Source of the DNA: Symsagittifera roscoffensis | Taxonomy: Eukaryota; Xenacoelomorpha; Acoela; Convolutidae | Assembly (NCBI RefSeq): GCF_963678635.1 | Contig: NC_087063.1 | Span: 34,260,540 to 34,324,539 of the forward strand | Length of the DNA stretch: 64,000 nucleotides | Direction of reading: 5' to 3' | Shown here: positions 43,513-53,330 of the stretch, one piece after another | Position numbering within the stretch: position 1 is the stretch's first letter | Layout: each line of letters begins with the position of its first letter | Notes under the pieces: model-generated | Databases searched by the model: none | What the model saw: the letters and a program-made list of their open reading frames with translations, nothing else | What the model was told of the DNA's origin: nothing | Position numbers and translations under genes: made by a program

Positions 43513-43720
43513 CAGGGGTGGATGGGGGGGGGGGGGGCGGCTGGGGCTGGGTGTAAGCCCTCTATTCTAGGCATTCGACCCCCTAACCAACTAAAGGGTC
43601 TCCCGTTTGCTATTATTTTATGACATCAATTTTCGGCCTACCAACCGTAAGATTTTATAAAGGCGCCGCTGGCGCCGATATATACTAATTTTGAAGTATG
43701 CGGGCGCCGTAAAAAGAGCA
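43513..43720. mobile_element. Diverged MITE fragment with poly-G run
   Basis: It begins 'ccaggggtggatggggggg' and includes 'cattcgaccccctaacc', 'ttttcggcctaccaacc' and 'ggcgccgctggcgcc', words shared in order with 60274-60420. Right end lost. Confidence 0.5.
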
Positions 43721-44332
43721 GTCTAAATTTTGTTTAACCCAGGACACTTAATTTTCTTTAAGTGTCTTTAACCCAAGCGGTCTTAATTTTTTTTCAATCC
43801 AAGGACACTTAAAAGTTTGTGATTTTTTCACAAGAAAGTTTGAAAAATACTGTCGCTTAAGTTTGCTTATTTGCGTTTTGAAATTTGATTTTTTTTAACG
43901 TTCCCGACTGGAAGGCACATTACTCATTTTTTAACCAAATGGAGCGCACTATCATCCAAAATTATCCAAGAATGTTATTAGTTTTTTTAGGTTGAATGAT
44001 ATCGAACTATATCAAATTACATATCAAGCAAATCATAGCCAACAGACAGTTGGAAGAGTATGAAATCAAAGAAACCAAAAAATTTTCCTTCCAACTTTAA
44101 TTGGCTTTCCTTGTTTTTTCACAGTTCTCCATTTGTCTGATGGCTTTGACTGACATTTTGACAACATTCGACACAATCTTACGTAAAAAAACTCTACAGA
44201 TGAAATGGATAATAGTAGTGTTACTGGCAGGGTTACCAACTGGTCTCTATTGTAGTGACCGGTCACTATTAGGCTCTAAAAGCTCTCTACTTTTTACTGG
44301 TCACTATTTTTATTTATAGTCTAGAACACATC

Positions 44333-45200
44333 AAACTCCTGAGGTCCCCCCTTTGAACTATTTTGAGATATCCATTTTTGGCTGACGGACCCCAAAATTT
44401 TTCTAAAGGTACCTTTGGCACCAATTTACACTAAATTGAGGGGGGAGCGCGCGCCGAAAAAACGCGATTTTTTGGTCAGAATTTGCCTTTTTTGGCCTGT
44501 TTCAAATTTTTTTTTGAGATATTTTCGGTAGATTTTGATAAAGTCACTACTTTTTCGGCGACCAGTTTGGAACCCTGGTTACTGGCGTCTCCATTCAACT
44601 TCTGATAGGCCTAGTTTTTCTAATTCTAAAGATGGAGGTTAATACAATAAGAGCAAGAATTTAACCAAAAATGCTCTATGAATTACTTTATTTGCGGTGT
44701 AAGTTCATAGTATTTCATCACAAAGGATCTGCTGGTAAAATTTAGAGACAATTTCAGGTGGAAATGAAATTTTTAACCGTCTTGACGCAGCAGCTAAAGA
44801 AGTTAAACTGCTAAATAAAGCTGATAAAACTAAGGTGTTGAGTTTGAGTAGAAGGAAAACAGATGCCGATGACCCAAAATTGTTTGTTGCCACATGTAAA
44901 ATAAAAATCATATCTGGGATAGGCATATACAAAAAGTTAAATAGATTGACGCCTTATTCACAAATTTATGCAATAAACATCTATCATCGAGCTAATTAAG
45001 GGGCTTGCGAGTTTTCGAAGAGAGCTTTTTTCGAGAAAAAAAAACTAGGTGAGTTGTCGAACTTAAGTTTTGTATCTCGACAAAGTTGATTTTCCGAGCT
45101 TCCCTAAAACCTAATTGTGGCGAACACTTTGCGCTGATGGCGAATTTTGGGCACTTTTTCAAAGATTTTGACCAAACATTGAGTTTTTTTCAGCGGGTGC
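44333..45200. mobile_element. Cluster of diverged MITE fragments
   Basis: Two pieces resemble the interior of the element at 48026. One at 44333-44570 has 'ttttggctgacggaccccaaaa', 'gagcgcgcgccgaaaaaacgc' and 'tttgg(t)cagaat'. One at ~45000-45200 has 'tcgacaaagttgattttccgagc', 'gggcactttttcaaagattttgacc'. Ends are decayed. Confidence 0.45.
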
Positions 45201-48025
45201 CCCACCTTCAACATTTTTATTTGTTGACGCTAAAGAAGCCTGTAAAAAGTTATAAAGTTGTTCATACAAAAATTTATAGCGGAAAAACAAGAAAATAGAT
45301 AATTCTTTGAATAAATTGGCAACCAATATTGACCAAATGGTAACTAAAACATAGTTATTTGTTTTTTTTTGTTCTTAGACTCTTTCTCCTCTTAACACAT
45401 TATGCTCAGAACACCTCCTCGAGTCAAGCTATTTGTTCGTATTGTTACTTTGTACTTTAAATTGCACGTGGCAAGAACATTCAAAACAGATTTTTCTTAT
45501 TTTTCCGTTTTTTTTAAAGTTAGTATCAATTTTGTAGAAAATTTTTTTGATTATAAGAAAAAATGATAAATGGCAGTTGGAACGGCTCTTTTTTTCCCCA
45601 CCTCACTTAAGCATAATTTTTATGGTGTAACGAGGGGTCATTAAAGATTGGGTATGAAGAATAAATATATTTATCATAGCCTAATAAGTTGACATGCCTG
45701 TTTTTGTAACAATGAAACCATGTGAACAAAAAATTACAAGTCTAAAAGAACTTTGTTTTACTTTTTGAAAAAAGCTTTTTTATTGTTTTTCAAGCACTTT
45801 GACAAAAAATTTTGCGAAACAAAAAACGAATATGTTACGTCCGAGAGCAATTGGGACAGTCAACGTTTTGTGTTTTTATACGATCGATTTTGTTTTTGTT
45901 AGACATGATTTGACTTTGAGTTTGTTAAATATTGATTGGGTTATTTAATTGTAATTGATAGTTTTGAAATTATTTCTAAGACTATTTCTATCTCTACATT
46001 TTTGTCCTTTTCTTTTGTAGGGGTTTGAGTTGTTCTCTAGAATTCCAGCGACTTCTGTCTCCAAAAGTTGGTCTGTTAATCTCTTGCACTTATGATTTTT
46101 GTACTTAGTTTGATCTGTATTTAGTATTAAATTATTTGTTTCATTGGGTAACTGTCTTAATTTTTCACAAGAACAGTTTTGAAAGTTTTTCTAATTTGCT
46201 TTTTCTGTCGAATGGTAACCATGATAGCCGTTTTCGTGGTGAACGATTGTTTGTATTGAAGCTGTTTGCCATTTACCAAGGTTTGATGTTCTGATGTATC
46301 ATTCGGTTTTGGTCTTAGGTTCTGAATAAGATTTGCTGTTACTGCATTTCATTAGTGTTTTATTCAGAAAACCAGGGTACAAATCAAAGAAAACTTTTAT
46401 CTGTTCATTTCATTATTAGATGATCCTCCCTTGATGTGTAAAGTTTGTGGGATGGGTATGATTTTTAAGCTGATAAATTTATGTTTTTTTTTAAATTGAA
46501 TGGTACCGTTTTTCATTTTAATGGTTTAGTGATATGGTTATGGTAGCTTCGGTGAATGATATTGTTTGTATAGTTTTTAAATCGTGCTAACTGTTGAGCT
46601 TGAAATTGCAATAAGTTGCCATTAGTTGTCTCAAACGAGAAATGATCTTCGTCAGTGAGTATTTTGGCTTTTCTGCAACGTTATCTAAACTCTACTCTTA
46701 ATTGTTTTATGGATTGATTGTTGTGTGCAACATAACCCATTATGAACCGACCTGATGATTTTGCAGGTCAAACTTGCTTTTAAAAGTTAAATCAAGATCT
46801 GATAAAATTTTCTTTTATTCGGTCCAGCAACTTTTGGAAGACTTCAAATGTGCTTCATACTGCTGTATGACTTGATTGCTCTGGCAGTGAAACTGTGAGT
46901 GCATTTCATACATGTAGTAGTAATCTAAAATTCACCCTTAAAGAATCCGGTTTATGGGCAATCTCGTGCTATTACTCCTGATTTTTTTTAAAAATATTTT
47001 CCGAGTCTGATTTCTGTTTTAATAGGCAATGACTTTTATTTCAAATGGCAAACAATCATTTTCCAATTAGCTAAGTTCTTTTTTGCTCATCTTTTTCAAT
47101 TTATTCTTCCGATGGTTATCACTGTTACTGTATTATTAGGTATGTGTTTAACTGGTTGGTTTTTTTTCATCTATTGATCATTCTCGTAATTTGAAAATTA
47201 TTTCTTTCTTTTTTTTGTAGTTTAATTGTCGTTAGGACTTTCCGTGTCTAAACACGATAATAAATTTTTTAATTTTTCATGTCTGAAACTCTTTTTTTTT
47301 CTTTGTATAGAAGAGAATGAGTTCGAACATTAGTTTCTGGATATGACATGGTAATTTTGTACGTTATGTATTTTTTGTCTTAGTCCGATCTTATGCATGA
47401 TGTTTTCAGCTCGAGTGGTATGAGGACTAATTCTTATGCGGCTACGTGAAGTAGGCAATTAGTTAAACTTTGCTTATGGCCTGTAAGTTGTTGCGGCAAA
47501 CGTTTTTCTAAATATTTTTTTGGTTTTCAATTTTTTTTATTAATTCTCATTTTTGTAAGATCGATGTTTCAATTTTTAGGGACCAGAAACCCAGAAAAAA
47601 AACAGATATAGAGAGTGTAAATCGCTTCTTGCAATTTAATAGGCGCCTATCTTAGAGGAATAAAAACTTGTTTGAAAAGGTGTTTCCTAACTTTAATTAA
47701 GGGGTGAACGATATGTGATTGAGATTGAGACTACTGAATCAATCTTCAAGATTGAGACACAACTAAAAGTCGAGTAGATTGTTAATTAATGTTATTGTAC
47801 TTGATTTAAGCTTGCGTCAACAAAGAGGCAACACTAATTTGAGATGTCTTCAAAAAATTATCGAACACCTGTAACTTTTAGTTAAAAATAGTTGTTTTTT
47901 TTAAATGAAAAATTGAAAACCAAGGAAAACCTGGATTTATTGAAAATATGTTGAAGATGAAGATCAATTTTACACAATTAGTTTTTTAAACTGTCGAATT
48001 TTGTTTTTCAGATTAAATTTGTGAC
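45201..48025. other. Non-coding stretch, nothing recognised
   Basis: T-rich intergenic sequence. No open frame with coding character, RNA gene or repeat family identified. Confidence 0.45.
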
Positions 48026-48390
48026 CAGGGGCGGATGCAGGATTTTCTCGAGGGGGGGGGGGGTTTTCGAAAAATTTTCCAAAATTTTGACGACCTTTGT
48101 TATAGGTCGACCAAATTGATTTTTCGAGCTCTCCCAAAGCACTATTTTGCCCCTGTTTTGGGTCGTTTTTGGGCACTTTTTGAAAAATTTTGACAAAAAA
48201 ATTGCGTTTTTTTGGCGCGCGCTCCTCCTCAGATTTAGTATATATTGGCGCCAAAGGCGCCTTTAGAAAAATTTTAGGGTCGGTCGGCCAAAAATGGATT
48301 TCTGAAAAAGTATCAAAGGGGGACCCTTTGGGTCGGCATGGAGTCGAATCCCTGAGTAGGGGGCGTCCCCCCCCCCTAAATCCGCCCCTG
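48026..48390. mobile_element. hAT-type MITE with 8-bp target duplication (365 bp)
   Basis: Ends are CAGGGGCGGATGCAGGA (left) and CCTAAATCCGCCCCTG (right), forming short terminal inverted repeats. An exact 8-bp direct repeat TTTGTGAC lies on both sides (48018-48025 and 48391-48398). An 8-bp duplication and CAGGGGC-type termini are characteristic of hAT-superfamily non-autonomous elements. The interior has poly-G/poly-C runs and a GGCGCCAAAGGCGCC palindrome; no transposase. Confidence 0.85.
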
Positions 48391-48939
48391 TTTGTGACAC
48401 AATTTGCGAACCTTTTCTAACAGTTAAGGTCTTAAAAAGAATTTTTTGACATTAAAGGTTTTATGAACGTCAAAGACACTCAAGTTGTTGCGTCTAATTT
48501 TGATCTTACTGAGGAGAAAAAGGTCAAAACTTACCAAATGTATGAGTTCAAGCGTTGTCTGAGCTAACTGTTTTACAGAGTTTTATGAAAGAATTAACGA
48601 AAAGGATGGGGGAATAGCTTGTAAAAGTTTGCGACTGCAGTTCAAAAAATTTGGATTTCGGGAAACGTTGATATGAACTTACTCCTTAAAGTTTGGTTAA
48701 AAATAAATAATTTGACACTGATTGACGGAGTTATTAACAAAAAGGAAGAAAAAAGTGTTTAATTTTAGAAAAAAAAGAAAAAGCTGGATTTCGAAAAACT
48801 TTACTAAAAAGTTTTGCCGCGAATATCTTATCCAAGAAAAAATGAAATGTACTGAAAACAGAGTATACTGAAAAATCTTCTTGGTGTCTTCTGAAATCAC
48901 TGTTTCTGCGCTGATATTCAAAGAACTTTTTTATTACCT

Positions 48940-49120
48940 TGGCGATAAGCAAGGGTATTGCAATCGGGTTGTAGACATATTTCCCCCCTAAGCAACTTTG
49001 TGCGCAGGATCTCCATTTCTAGAAGTGGAGAGATGTTCTCACTTCTAGAAGTGACAATCCTGTGGACAACTTCTAGATGATCTTCAATTATTTTTGCAAA
49101 AGATGATCTTTTCAAAAAAA
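48940..49120 (+). repeat. Repeat start of the CTTGCGATAAG class
   Basis: 'ttggcgataagcaagggtattgcaatcggg', interrupted by no gene, followed by 'ttcccccctaagcaactttg' matches the left ends at 25.02 and 30.77 kb. It also holds a short 'acttctagaagt' palindromic cluster at 49014-49050. Confidence 0.45.
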
Positions 49121-49493
49121 TCTCAGTTTTTTTGTGTTCCTGGTTTTTGTCCTAGTTTCTATCGGCTGAACTTTCATTTGTTTAATGCCATTTTTGTCAG
49201 GAAGGGTTTCTATTTATAATTAAAAATGGCTTCTTTCCAATTTAAGTAGTTTTTACCAGAAATGAAATTTCACAATTTCGTAAGTTTACCAAGTCTGATA
49301 TTGAGATTTTTTCAATTTTTTTGCTTTTCTCAAATATTCAAACAGTTTCAATTTAAATTATATCAACTTAGTCAATTTATTTTGCGTAAGTTTGAGAGCA
49401 AAATGTGTCCATTTGGGATTATGTGTTTCAGTTTGGATGTGTCACAAAAAGTATTAAAAAAGTATTAAGTTTATTGAAATTTTTCATGACAAC

Positions 49494-49677
49494 ACTTTTG
49501 TTTTTAGCTCAACAAAATTCGACCTAAAATTTATCGCTTTTGTTGTATAGTTTCAAATAGTTTTCCCCAGAACTGTTTTTGTTTTCAGACAGTGTTTTTA
49601 TTTTCAGCTCAACAGGTTTTGAACCAAAGTTTGTCGCTTTTGTTGTATAGTTTCAAATAGTTTTTTTCCAGAATTGT
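49494..49677. repeat. ~97-bp direct duplication
   Basis: Two copies share 'agctcaaca', 'tcgcttttgttgtatag' and 'tttcaaatagttttt', spaced about 97-100 bp. Diverged; no further units seen. Confidence 0.65.
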
Positions 49678-50111
49678 CTCATAGAAGGTTATTTCAGTTT
49701 ATTTCAGTTCATCGCCTGTAAACTATCTCACTGTCAATCATAGGTCACTCTACCGGTGCTAATTGAATACCGGAAGTTACCGCCAACGGCGTCGTATGTC
49801 ACCCTTGGTGTGACCTCTAATTTTCACTATTATGCTATACTTTGAAAGATTCAATTGGTTCAAATTACAATCTGAATTGCGAATTACACTTGTCAAAACG
49901 GATTACCAACCTGACGCAGCCTTCAGGTCCAAGTGGGAGGGGAGCTACTCGGAATAACCGGATTCTGGCCAACGAATTGCAGTGAACCGGTTTGAGAATT
50001 CTGGTACAACCGTTTTCAATAGGGTATGGTAATACTGAATAAAATTTGCACAGATTAAACCGCAAAAACTTTTACTTTAATGGGAAACTTACGGCAATCC
50101 AAACCGCGGCA

Positions 50112-51310
50112 TTTCCAGAGGATCTGGACGGAAAGAATTGAATGACAAGCGAACAAACGCTGATTTTTAATATCTACCTGTGCTTGGGAGAGAAAGGCCA
50201 GGATAAACCTCACAAGAGACGGCCGCATCTCGATTTGGGAGCAACAAGATTTCCCCGGGTATTAGACGCCATAGAAACGGAAATTAAGATGGAACAGAAC
50301 AAAACATATGAAACTTTCCTTTACTTTCAAGAAAGCAACATACTAACGAATCGCTCGTGTAATTTCATTCGGTGCTGAGCGGTCTGGCCGCAAGGTGCAA
50401 TTTTGGCACATTGGAAGATCAGAATTTGAGGGACGTTTTCATTGTCATCATGAATCATCGCGAAGCCCAAAACGAGCTTTGCCGGTCAACAAAGACTCCA
50501 GAAGAGGTATACAAAATTGCTCTGTCTTACGAGGGGGGAGACAATCATGCTATCTCATGTGTTTCCACAATTACCGGAGGAGGGACTTCATCTGCAATAA
50601 CGAAAGGTGGTCTACATGTTAAGACTGAACCGGTCAGAATCATCCGAGGAGGATACCGGAATACTCGTTCTCGCGTTAGGGGACATCACACGGACAGTCC
50701 AATAGATGCACCGAAATCAAGGTCGCGGGAGCTGAATTGCCTGTGCGGATCAACGGGAAGACCACATGCGTATGGATAGACAGTGGTTCAACCATTTCAA
50801 TTTTTATAATCGCAGTGCTAAGAAACACCCTGGGCGCCCAAAATGTCAGGTTGTAGGGTCTGATGTCGAAGGATAAATGAATTCCACTACTATGGAAATA
50901 ACCCGCTAACGTTGATTGGAGCGATGGTCGTGTGGTTCGAGTCGAATGGCTGGGAGAAGGCGGCAAGGATGCGAGTGATACGAGGCAACAGACCGTTGAT
51001 CATTGGACGAGATCTGATGGCTAAATTGGGACATGAATTGGTTCATCAGAGGGAATGGAGATGTCGATAGAACAGGATGCGACCAGTGACCTGGAGATTA
51101 CACTAAGCCCGTGACAGGAAAATTTTAGTAAGCAATTTTCAAACCTCTTAGGCAGGGTAGGGAAAATTAGAATTTATACAGTACAAGCCGATTTTTTTGA
51201 TAATTTAATCCCGGTCCAACAAGTTTGACGACGGGTACCAATCACATTGCAAGAAAAAGTGTGCAATGATATTGCGAAACTATTGAAGCAGGGTCAGATC
51301 GAAAACTTGG
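50112..51310 (+). pseudogene. Ty3/gypsy-type retrotransposon fragment (gag, protease, start of RT)
   Basis: Broken coding remains in several frames. Gag-like: LAARCNFGTLEDQNLRD (about 50390-50440), a common Ty3/gypsy gag motif, plus weaker sequence before it. Protease: ELPVRINGKTTCVWIDSGST (around 50731-50795) with the catalytic DSG and the later LIIGRDLMAKLG-type block near 51000-51030. RT start: a VQADFFDNLIPV segment and ITLQEKVCNDIAKLLKQGQI to about 51300, where similarity stops. Multiple frameshifts and stops; no zinc knuckle, LTR or primer site identified. A dead copy. Confidence 0.75.
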
Positions 51311-52390
51311 ACATTTTTTCATACATCCAAATTGTTCACCACCCCTTCCCCCCCCCGACATTTACACACCTCTCCAAACGTTCAATTCCTTACATCTCCT
51401 TGCCTCCATCCCGCCCGCACGATCGCTGGTAGCGTTCATCTCAAAACTTCTTGAATGTTAAACACACCCTCCATCACGTTTACTCCCCAGGGAATAGGAA
51501 ATTGTGGGGAAGGGAGAATTGTTGGAGTGGGGGTAAATGTTGGGGCGGGAGAAAAATTTGAAGTCAAAGAAATGTCAAAAAAACGTAATTTATGAAAACC
51601 CGATTGAATTTAAGAAACAAGTAAAATCGAATAAGACAACAAAGTAGTCGACTTAAGTTAAAAATGATTGTGAAAAAATGGAAAATCGCATTCATATGAA
51701 AAAATTATTTTAATCTACTGAGCCTTTAAAAATCGTTGCAAATCGAAACTACACAAGTACAAGTTTTACATTTTCCATTCGAATTTATCTTTAATAGCAC
51801 GCACAAAAAACAACCTCAAGATTGCCTTACAATGATGATAAGGCAACGAGGCTATTCCCAAATGCAAAAGCTTATCCCAAACACAGAAATTTGTCCCAAA
51901 TGCTGAAATCTCTAAATCTGGAAGCAAGAAAAGAGTAGTCAATTTCAATTTTGAATTCAGAACTAAAATTATCAATTATAAAATTCAGCTACATTAACAA
52001 TTGTAAAACTTTTATTGCGACGCTTCTCCTAACTGCAAATGTTTTTCGAATGCAAATTTACTCCCAAATGTGCAAAACCCTAAATTAATGTAACAAGAAA
52101 GAAGGATAAGATATTAAGCTTTGAATTGCAGTAAAACCGGCTTTTTCATTCTGCGCTTTTAAAACTCAGCTGATTAAGACGTTTTTTTGTGTTTTTGCGC
52201 TTCAATTCGAACTGAGATTTGATTTTTGTTTGATTTAAAAAAATTATGTTCCATTTGTTTATTTATTTTCTGGAATAAGCATTGAAACTTTAACCAAAAA
52301 AATTAGGAATATGTATTGTTACTCGAGCAGTGCTGAATAAATAAAAGGACGGAGAGCTGTCTGCATTTAGACAACCGAGTACTGTATTAA

Positions 52391-52443
52391 CAGAATCGAG
52401 ACAAGGAACAAATGAATTTCATATCTTCCTTGTCTCGATTCTG
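52391..52443. repeat. Perfect 17-bp hairpin
   Basis: CAGAATCGAGACAAGGA at 52391-52407 is the exact reverse complement of 52427-52443, with a 19-base loop. Weaker outer pairing (gctgtctgcatttagaca / cggctgtctaaaaacagg) suggests a foldback element of about 150 bp. Confidence 0.8.
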
Positions 52444-52746
52444 ATTGGTGTCTGAATACGCGGCTGTCTAAAAACAGGCTGTGCTGCTACGTAACCTAAA
52501 ACGACAAGACATTTAGACGACAAACGAGAGTTAAAACATGTAAATTGAGCTGTCCGAAATTAAGCGAACTATATTTCTCATGTATTTCTACAGAAACACG
52601 ATTGGAGATATTGCGGATAGCTTGGTCTTGTGTGCCGAACATCCTCGAGCAGTTTAGTTGGGTTATCTGTAGATACTACGCTTCAGTGGAGATACGAGCA
52701 AACTGCGGATTTTAGCGCCTGCTGGGGGTTCCAATACATGCTGGGG

Positions 52747-52856
52747 TTGCCTTGCAGAAGGGAGTGCGATTACTAAATTCGACTCGTCATAAAGTATAGA
52801 CAATTATCTACTTTACGACGTGTCTACTTTTTGATCACACTCCCTTCTGTAAGGCA
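52747..52856. repeat. Foldback MITE
   Basis: The arms 'gccttgcagaagggagtg' and 'cactcccttctgtaaggc' are inverted, and the inside is also palindromic (cgtcataaagtata / tctactttacgacg). Words from its ends ('ccttgcagaaggc') recur in tandem at 58013-58050 beside the LINE. Confidence 0.7.
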
Positions 52857-53007
52857 TTCCGCAACTTGTATTTGCAGTCGAATGTCATAAAAAAGACAAA
52901 TAGTAGGCCAATCACAATCGAGATGAGACAACAAACGGTACGAAGTATTTATCGTCACTTGTGAAAGGCTTTACGACGTTTCTACTTTATACGTAACCTT
53001 GTAGGGG

Positions 53008-53046
53008 TCTAGGACAACAAGCCGAAGGGACTTCAGGCCGAAATTT
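53008..53046. repeat. Left flank of an inverted repeat around the LINE
   Basis: Its reverse complement matches 57961-58005: ATTT(T)CGGC(C/T)TGAAGTCCCT, then TCGGCTTG. The right arm has about 12 extra bases in between. The LINE body lies wholly between the arms. Confidence 0.65.
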
Positions 53047-53212
53047 AAACTTTACAACCACCTTAAATTACTATTTTTTCATCTGTAAAACGTTTCTTTT
53101 CAAAAATTTAGGCAAGTTAGTCCAGAATAATATCAGCCGGTTTTTGAAAAGCATAAATTATAAACAAGAAAACTATCTTCAACCGTGTTTTATTTTTCAA
53201 CTTTTCTAAACA

Positions 53213-53330
53213 TCATTGTTGTTGTTGTTGTTGTTGGGGATTCACAGCACTGCTGTTGGGATTCTTGGTCCCTTCTCTTGGTCCCAACCAAGAATCCCAT
53301 TCTTGGTTGGGATTCTTGGTCCCTTCCCTA
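53213..53330 (-). repeat. 3' tail of the LINE: simple and short repeats
   Basis: Downstream of the stop of the reverse transcriptase ORF (minus strand) there are direct and inverted copies of 'gggattcttggtccc', and then a (GTT)n run on the plus strand (53217-53236). CR1-like elements usually end in short tandem repeats rather than poly(A), so this is the probable 3' end. Confidence 0.5.

Noticed and set aside
43525-43541. Poly-G run as a special G-quadruplex locus
   Set aside because: It is the variable G-run typical of this MITE family's left end, also seen at 48051 and 60290; no independent structure.
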